This document shows positions 59,857 to 64,000 of a DNA stretch of 64,000 nt, piece after piece; the first letter of the stretch is position 1; each line of letters begins with the position of its first letter. The stretch spans positions 186,001 through 250,000 of the forward strand of contig CAKTGF010000001.1 in assembly GCA_934561395.1 (NCBI GenBank). The letters are read 5' to 3'. The translations under genes and the position numbers were made by a program. The stretch comes from an uncultured Eubacterium sp. (GTDB lineage Bacteria; Bacillota; Clostridia; Oscillospirales; Acutalibacteraceae). The notes beneath the pieces were generated by a model, which was given only the letters and a program-made list of their open reading frames with translations, had not been told where the DNA came from and did not search any database.

Positions 59857-61628
59857 ACAGCCTCGCCTCCGTTCTCCTTATAATAATAGCTTTGGATTTG
59901 ATACATTCTGTAATAAGCACCTTTTAGAGCCATCAGCTCCTCGTGGGTTCCGCTTTCGGCAACCCTGCCATCCTTAATAAACAAAATTCTGTCACAAAAT
60001 CTTGTTGACGAAAGACGATGGGAAATAAAGAAAGATATTTTATTATCGGTCATTTCATTATATTTAAGATACAGCTCATTTTCCGCAATAGGGTCAAGAG
60101 CAGCAGTAGGCTCGTCCAAAATTAATATGGGCGCATTTTTGTAAATTGCCTTTGCAAGCAGCAGCTTTTGCTTTTCGCCGCCTGAAAAATCCACCGCCTC
60201 TTTATAAACATCCTTTATCATATAGGATTTTTCTTTGTTCGGCAGGGTGTTTATTTTATCCAAAATACCTGCCTTATCAAATGCGGAATAAAGCTTTTCT
60301 TTATCATAATTTGAGGTTGTGCAAATATTTTCCGCAATGGTCATGGGCATAAAATAATAATCCTGAAACACGGCGGAGAACAAATTAAAATAGCTGTTAG
60401 CGGAAAAATCACGGCTGCTTTTTCCGTTAACCGAAATATCCCCTGTTGTAGGGTAATACAAACCGCAAAGCAGCTTTATTGCCGTGGTTTTGCCTGCTCC
60501 GTTTTCTCCTACAATCGCAATATTTTCGCCCTTACTTACCTTAAAGGACATATTGTTAATTGTGCTTTTATCCGCAGAGGGATATGTAAACGAAACATTT
60601 TTAAATTCTATTGAATCAACGCTGTCAAAATTCACATTGGGCTTGCTTTCGCTTTCCTCCGTGCTCTCTACAAATTCACGAAAGGCGGCACAATCGTTGC
60701 AGCAGCGCTCAAGGTTTGAATATTGATACACGGCGTTCATTATCCAGTTGGAAAAGCCGGTTATAATGCCGAAATAGAAAATAAAATCTGAAACAGAAAG
60801 CCTGCCCCTGCAAACAAGATATGTAAGATAAGCATAGGCAACAAGTTCACGCAAAAGATTAAGCAGCGCCCTTGTGCCGCCTACCTTAATACTTTGGTGC
60901 ATATATTTTTGGTTGATTTCTTCAAGCTCATAAATTATTTTTGCAACAGCCTGCAAAAAATAATCCGTAAAGCCGTATAATCTTATATCCTTAGCGGCGG
61001 AAAAATCACGGCTTAAATTATAATAATAGTCAAAACGAACAAATACAGAGCTCCGCTTATCTTTTGTTTTCTTTTCCTTTGCATTTAAAAATTTTAACAG
61101 GAAAAACTCACAAACACAGGTGGCAAGGATAATTAAAATCATAACAATATTGATTTTATAAATCAACGCCAGCGAGGTTACAACTCCCACAATACACACG
61201 CAAAACTGATTGCAGGAATCGAGAAAATCAGCCGAGCCTGAATAATAGCTGCGGTAAAATTCCATAGCCCTTTTGTTTTTCTCTCTGCCCTCGGGGCTTT
61301 CAATATTTGTGTATTCGGTATTTAAATTTTTGCGAAAGGCAATCATAGCATAGCGCATGCGAATAATGCGTGCACTGCCGTTTAACAGCTCCTGCATAAA
61401 GGGCGCCAGCCAGGTTGTCAGAACCACCAGCACACTTAAAAGCCCAACAACAAGTGTAAGCCTGCCAACGGTTACGCCGTCATTAATGCAATCAATCATT
61501 GCCTTTGGTATGTATGCCGTTACAATGGGCTGCAAAACAAGCGCCGGCACACGGATAAGAAAATATACAAGGCTCTTTTTATCCCACAAAAGCCAATTTT
61601 TCAGCATATATTTAATATTTTCTTTCAT
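59853..61628 (-). CDS. ABC exporter half-transporter, first subunit
   Basis: A 591-residue half-transporter with six membrane helices, then Walker A IVGENGAGKTTAIKLLCG, signature VDFSGGEKQKLLLAKAI, Walker B ILILDEPTAALDP and SHRLSSTRFCDRILFI. GGGGAGG precedes the ATG. The gene lies directly behind the second 5S-like leader and terminator, and opposite a divergent XRE regulator with an inverted repeat between them, so two layers of control are likely. Confidence 0.9.
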   Translation of the reverse strand: MKENIKYMLKNWLLWDKKSLVYFLIRVPALVLQPIVTAYIPKAMIDCINDGVTVGRLTLVVGLLSVLVVLTTWLAPFMQELLNGSARIIRMRYAMIAFRKNLNTEYTNIESPEGREKNKRAMEFYRSYYSGSADFLDSCNQFCVCIVGVVTSLALIYKINIVMILIILATCVCEFFLLKFLNAKEKKTKDKRSSVFVRFDYYYNLSRDFSAAKDIRLYGFTDYFLQAVAKIIYELEEINQKYMHQSIKVGGTRALLNLLRELVAYAYLTYLVCRGRLSVSDFIFYFGIITGFSNWIMNAVYQYSNLERCCNDCAAFREFVESTEESESKPNVNFDSVDSIEFKNVSFTYPSADKSTINNMSFKVSKGENIAIVGENGAGKTTAIKLLCGLYYPTTGDISVNGKSSRDFSANSYFNLFSAVFQDYYFMPMTIAENICTTSNYDKEKLYSAFDKAGILDKINTLPNKEKSYMIKDVYKEAVDFSGGEKQKLLLAKAIYKNAPILILDEPTAALDPIAENELYLKYNEMTDNKISFFISHRLSSTRFCDRILFIKDGRVAESGTHEELMALKGAYYRMYQIQSYYYKENGGEAV

Positions 61629-61655
61629 TTTTCCTCCCCTTCAAATAAAAAAGCG

Positions 61656-61737
61656 CCCTTGCACACTATGCAAGAGCTTTACTGCTGTGTTCGGAATGGG
61701 AACAGGTTACTCTGTTTTATCAGCAACAACTGATTAC
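61656..61737 (-). ncRNA. 5S-rRNA-like attenuator leader, copy 2
   Basis: Same architecture as the leader at 1112-1200. A 5'-terminal hairpin AUCAG-UUGUUG-CUGAU (61719-61734), then the identical 34-nt 5S block (61674-61707), then a terminator (GCUCUUGCA-UAGUG-UGCAAGGGC) and UUUUUU before GGGGAGG of the ABC exporter gene. Bases AGAG upstream of the block can pair with CUCU at its end, recreating 5S helix II, and those CUCU bases are also in the terminator's 5' arm. The two leaders differ in the terminator loop and in the joining bases, but not in the block, which argues for selection. Confidence 0.72.
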
Positions 61738-61743
61738 TGTTTC

Positions 61744-61772
61744 ATTTTACAACACATAATAACAGATGTCAA
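61744..61772 (-). promoter_or_regulatory. Promoter of 5S-like leader, copy 2
   Basis: TTGACA-17-TAAAAT on the minus strand; transcript start near 61737, at the edge of the AUCAG hairpin. Confidence 0.75.
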
Positions 61773-61777
61773 TAATA

Positions 61778-61811
61778 ATTTGGGATATATCCCACACGAT
61801 ATATCCCAAAT
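61778..61811. promoter_or_regulatory. 13-bp perfect inverted repeat, probable XRE operator
   Basis: ATTTGGGATATAT / ATATATCCCAAAT around an 8-base spacer, 5 bases beyond the -35 of the exporter leader and upstream of the divergent XRE gene. Position suits a shared operator bound by that regulator. Confidence 0.6.
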
Positions 61812-61853
61812 TCATTTACAATTTAACTATTCAATAATATTAAAGGTGATACT

Positions 61854-62096
61854 ATGAAAATAAAACAAGCGGTAGCACAGCGAATAGTTAATCTTTGCAA
61901 GGAAAAAAATATAGCCATTAATGCCCTTGGTAATATAAGCGGCATTAACCCCTCAACCATTTACAGCATGCTTAATGATAAAAGCAAAAATCCCGGTGTG
62001 GTATCCCTGCAAAAAATATGCGACGGCCTTGAAATATCAATAAGAGAATTTTTCAATGACGACCTTTTTGACGACATCGAGCAGGAAATCAGTTAA
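61854..62096 (+). CDS. Small XRE-family regulator
   Basis: An 80-residue Cro/CI-type helix-turn-helix protein (RIVNLCKEKNIAINALGNIS, GINPSTIYSMLNDKSKNPGV, LQKICDGLEISIREFF) with an acidic tail and no sensor domain. Divergent from the ABC exporter, with an inverted repeat between; probably regulates itself and the exporter. A similar stand-alone type is common in Clostridia. AAGGTGAT precedes the ATG. Confidence 0.85.
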   Translation: MKIKQAVAQRIVNLCKEKNIAINALGNISGINPSTIYSMLNDKSKNPGVVSLQKICDGLEISIREFFNDDLFDDIEQEIS

Positions 62097-62104
62097 ATAA
62101 TTTT

Positions 62105-62125
62105 GCCCCTAACGATGTTAGGGGC
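62105..62125 (+). terminator. Terminator after the XRE gene
   Basis: GCCCCTAAC-gat-GTTAGGGGC then GTTTTT. It ends just before the convergent spoVAD stop. Confidence 0.8.
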
Positions 62126-62130
62126 GTTTT

Positions 62131-63141
62131 TCAGTATTCTATCAGCACGCCGTGGGCGATGCCGGGAATGGGCCGGCCCTGCTTTGCCGAGGTGGGCGAC
62201 ATAAGTGCGCCTGTTGCCACAAACAGCACCTTTTTATATTTGCCACGCTTCATTTGCTTAATAATATGGGAGCAAAGCACGCTTGCACTGCAACCGCAGC
62301 CCGAGCCGCCGGAATTAACATCCTGCTCCTTTAAGTTATAAATCATCAGGCCGCAATCGTTATGCACCGACTGAATATTCAAATTGTATTCAATTTTAAG
62401 CACCTGATGCAAAAGTGTGGAACCTGTAAAGCCCAAATCCCCAGTGAGGATTAAATCGTAATCCTCAGGCTGTGTGGCGGTGTCCTTTAAAAACTCCGCA
62501 ATAGTTCTTGCTGCCGCAGGGGCCATTGCCGCACCCATATTGTTAGCGTCCTTTATGCCCAAATCGGTTATTATGCCAATGTGCACCGCCGTGATTTTTG
62601 GGCATTTTTTATTTTTATCCCCCTGTGCGATAACCGCAGAACCTGCGCCTGTTACAGTCCACTGGGCTGTGGGTGGGCGCTGGCCGCCGTATTCAAGAGG
62701 AAAACGAAACTGCCTTTCGCTTGAGGCAAAGTGGCTGCTTGCACCGGCAACACAACACTGCGCACCGGCTGACACAAGCATTGCCCCGTTGGCAAGGGTC
62801 AGCGCCATGGTTGAGCATGCGCCGTACATTCCGATAAAGGGTATTTCCAAATCCTTAAGGGCAAAGCATGAGCCTGTGCATTGGTCAAGCAAATCCCCTG
62901 CTAAAACAAAATCAACATCCGCAGGGCTTTTTTCTGCATCGCTCAGCGCCCTTATTACGGCGTCGTGCAGCATGGCTGACTCTGCAAGCTCAAAGGAATC
63001 CTGCCCCATGGTTGTATCGTCAAAAACTGCGTCAAAATCGTTTCGTAAAGGACCCTCGCCCTCCTTTTTGCCGCAAACCCCTGCGCTGCCAATTATTTGC
63101 GGACTGTTTTCAAAAACAATTGTTTTTCCGTTAAATAACAT
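62131..63141 (-). CDS. spoVAD: Stage V sporulation protein AD, stand-alone
   Basis: A 336-residue thiolase-fold protein. SpoVAD binds dipicolinic acid and, with the other SpoVA proteins, moves it into the spore. Family stretches: MLFNGKTIVFENSPQIIGSA, MGQDSFELAESAMLHDAV, MYGACSTMALTLANGAML, GSGCGCSASVLCSHII and GALMSPTSAKQGRPIPGIAH. It normally sits between spoVAC and spoVAE; neither is adjacent here, so this is a separated or second copy. GAGGTG precedes the ATG. Confidence 0.93.
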   Translation of the reverse strand: MLFNGKTIVFENSPQIIGSAGVCGKKEGEGPLRNDFDAVFDDTTMGQDSFELAESAMLHDAVIRALSDAEKSPADVDFVLAGDLLDQCTGSCFALKDLEIPFIGMYGACSTMALTLANGAMLVSAGAQCCVAGASSHFASSERQFRFPLEYGGQRPPTAQWTVTGAGSAVIAQGDKNKKCPKITAVHIGIITDLGIKDANNMGAAMAPAAARTIAEFLKDTATQPEDYDLILTGDLGFTGSTLLHQVLKIEYNLNIQSVHNDCGLMIYNLKEQDVNSGGSGCGCSASVLCSHIIKQMKRGKYKKVLFVATGALMSPTSAKQGRPIPGIAHGVLIEY

Positions 63142-63183
63142 AAAAACACCTCGATAATATTTTTACCAAGGTGCATTGTTTTA

Positions 63184-64000
63184 TTATTCATTAATTTTTG
63201 ATTGCATATTTTTAAGTTGCTTTAAAAACACCAGCATAAAGGGCACCGCCACAACGGCGGACACCACATTTGAAACGGGCTGGGCTATTTCAATGCCCGT
63301 TACACCAAAAAATTTAGGCAAAGCCAATATCAGCGGAATGAAAAACAAACCGTTTTGGGCACAGGCAAGGAAAAAGGCTCTGCCTGTTTTTCCCACGCTT
63401 TGAAAAACCATGTTGGCAATCATAATGGTTGGCATAAACATCAGTGCCACGCAAAGATACCTTAACGCAATTGTGCCTATTTCAACAATTTCGGCCTCGT
63501 TTCTGAACATAGTAACCACCTGTGGTGCAAAGGCAAACATTATTGCCGCCAGGGCGGAAACCACAATGGTGTCAAACCGCCATGTAAAAAGCAAGCCCTT
63601 TCTTACTCTGTCATAATTTTTAGCCCCAAAGTTAAAGGAGGACACAGGTTGAAAGCCCTGACCTATGCCGACCCCAACGCTGAAAATAAGCATGGTGCAC
63701 TTGGCAACAATACTCATTGCGGCAACGCAGCTGTCGCCGTAGGACGCCGCAGCCACATTAAGCAGCATTGTTGACACAGAGTTAAGCCCCTGCCTTGCAA
63801 AGCTGGGCACACCTGTTGAAACAATATTCCAAATCATTCTGCCGTTGGGTTTTAAATATTTAAATGAAATTCTGCATTGCAGTTTTTTAAAGATAAAGAA
63901 CGAAAGCAAAATGCCCATGCTGATATATTGTGAAAGCGCCGTCGCCAGCCCTGCTCCCGAAATTCCCATATCAAACACAAAAATAAACAAGGGGTCAAGG
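63184..64000 (-). CDS. MATE-family efflux transporter, C-terminal part
   Basis: Open to the window edge: about 272 residues of the second half of a MATE/DinF-type transporter (LDPLFIFVFDMGISGAGLAT, AASYGDSCVAAMSIVAK, VGVGIGQGFQPVSSFNFGAK, FFIPLILALPKFFGVTGIEI). It uses Na+ or H+ gradients to export cationic compounds. The 5' part lies outside the window. Confidence 0.88.
   Translation of the reverse strand, partial: LDPLFIFVFDMGISGAGLATALSQYISMGILLSFFIFKKLQCRISFKYLKPNGRMIWNIVSTGVPSFARQGLNSVSTMLLNVAAASYGDSCVAAMSIVAKCTMLIFSVGVGIGQGFQPVSSFNFGAKNYDRVRKGLLFTWRFDTIVVSALAAIMFAFAPQVVTMFRNEAEIVEIGTIALRYLCVALMFMPTIMIANMVFQSVGKTGRAFFLACAQNGLFFIPLILALPKFFGVTGIEIAQPVSNVVSAVVAVPFMLVFLKQLKNMQSKINE

Noticed and set aside
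1..64000. CRISPR arrays, tRNA genes, insertion sequences, prophage
   Set aside because: I looked for regularly spaced repeats, T-loop motifs (GGTTCGAATCC type), transposase motifs and phage genes and saw none.

Overview
The window reads as chromosomal DNA of a spore-forming anaerobic Clostridia member, most likely Oscillospirales/Ruminococcaceae-like. The support is a moderately AT-rich composition, strong AGGAGG-type ribosome sites, sigma-A promoters with 17-nt spacers, sporulation genes (sigK, spoVAD), a CD1247-type zinc-ribbon protein, a ferredoxin-linked split glutamate synthase and Clostridia-style gene orders (smc-radical SAM-rnc; infC-rpmI-rplT; aroQ-efp). There are no tRNAs, no complete rRNAs, no CRISPR array, no insertion sequence and no phage genes.

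Layout. 1-1.3 kb: edge of a YitT-like gene, two NUDIX remnants and a small P-loop kinase behind an unusual 5S-rRNA-like leader. 1.3-4.4 kb: a P-type cation ATPase under a yybP-ykoY (Mn2+) riboswitch. 4.5-6.4 kb: zinc-ribbon protein, EF-P, AroQ, S21. 6.5-8.8 kb: secreted Cys-hydrolase/fibronectin III protein. 9-12.7 kb: FucO-type alcohol dehydrogenase, lone E2-like acyltransferase, membrane-anchored XRE regulator, TrmB. 12.8-30.6 kb: one long minus-strand housekeeping operon (trmH-like, dprA, topA, trmFO, plsX, rnc, radical SAM, smc, ftsY, rdgB, yhbY, nadD, yqeK, rsfS, leuS). 30.8-32.1 kb: infC-rpmI-rplT with an L20-type leader and an apparent AUC start for infC. 32.2-35.1 kb: dfrA, thyA, mltG, GNAT. 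35.2-41.7 kb: HPr-kinase-like protein with a DUF4430 lipoprotein, YczE-type membrane protein with an attenuator-like leader, degenerate sortase-like protein with a membrane partner, sigK, SCP2 protein, zinc-ribbon membrane protein. 41.8-44.6 kb: csoR-copA(-copZ) copper efflux. 44.7-47.1 kb: beta-mannosidase. 47.1-57.4 kb: nitrogen block (purF, split glutamate synthase, Amt-PII fusion, glnA) with structured leaders. 57.5-64 kb: EamA protein, heterodimeric ABC exporter behind a second copy of the 5S-like leader and next to a divergent XRE regulator, a lone spoVAD, and a MATE transporter cut by the window end.

How the parts fit. The nitrogen block forms a coherent ammonium route: Amt imports and PII senses, GlnA makes glutamine, the split synthase returns glutamate, and PurF spends glutamine. 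Metal homeostasis appears twice, each with its own sensor: a Mn2+ RNA switch on the ATPase and CsoR on the copper pump.

The most unusual signal is a compact RNA module present twice (about 1112-1200 and 61656-61737, both minus strand). Each copy has its own promoter, a 5'-terminal AUCAG...CUGAU hairpin, a 34-nt block identical between copies that matches helix III/loop C and the 3' strand of helix II of 5S rRNA, and an intrinsic terminator that shares bases with the 5S-like helix. One copy leads a P-loop kinase, the other an ABC exporter pair. It looks like an attenuator built from a piece of 5S rRNA; its ligand (a 5S-binding ribosomal protein is one guess) is inference.
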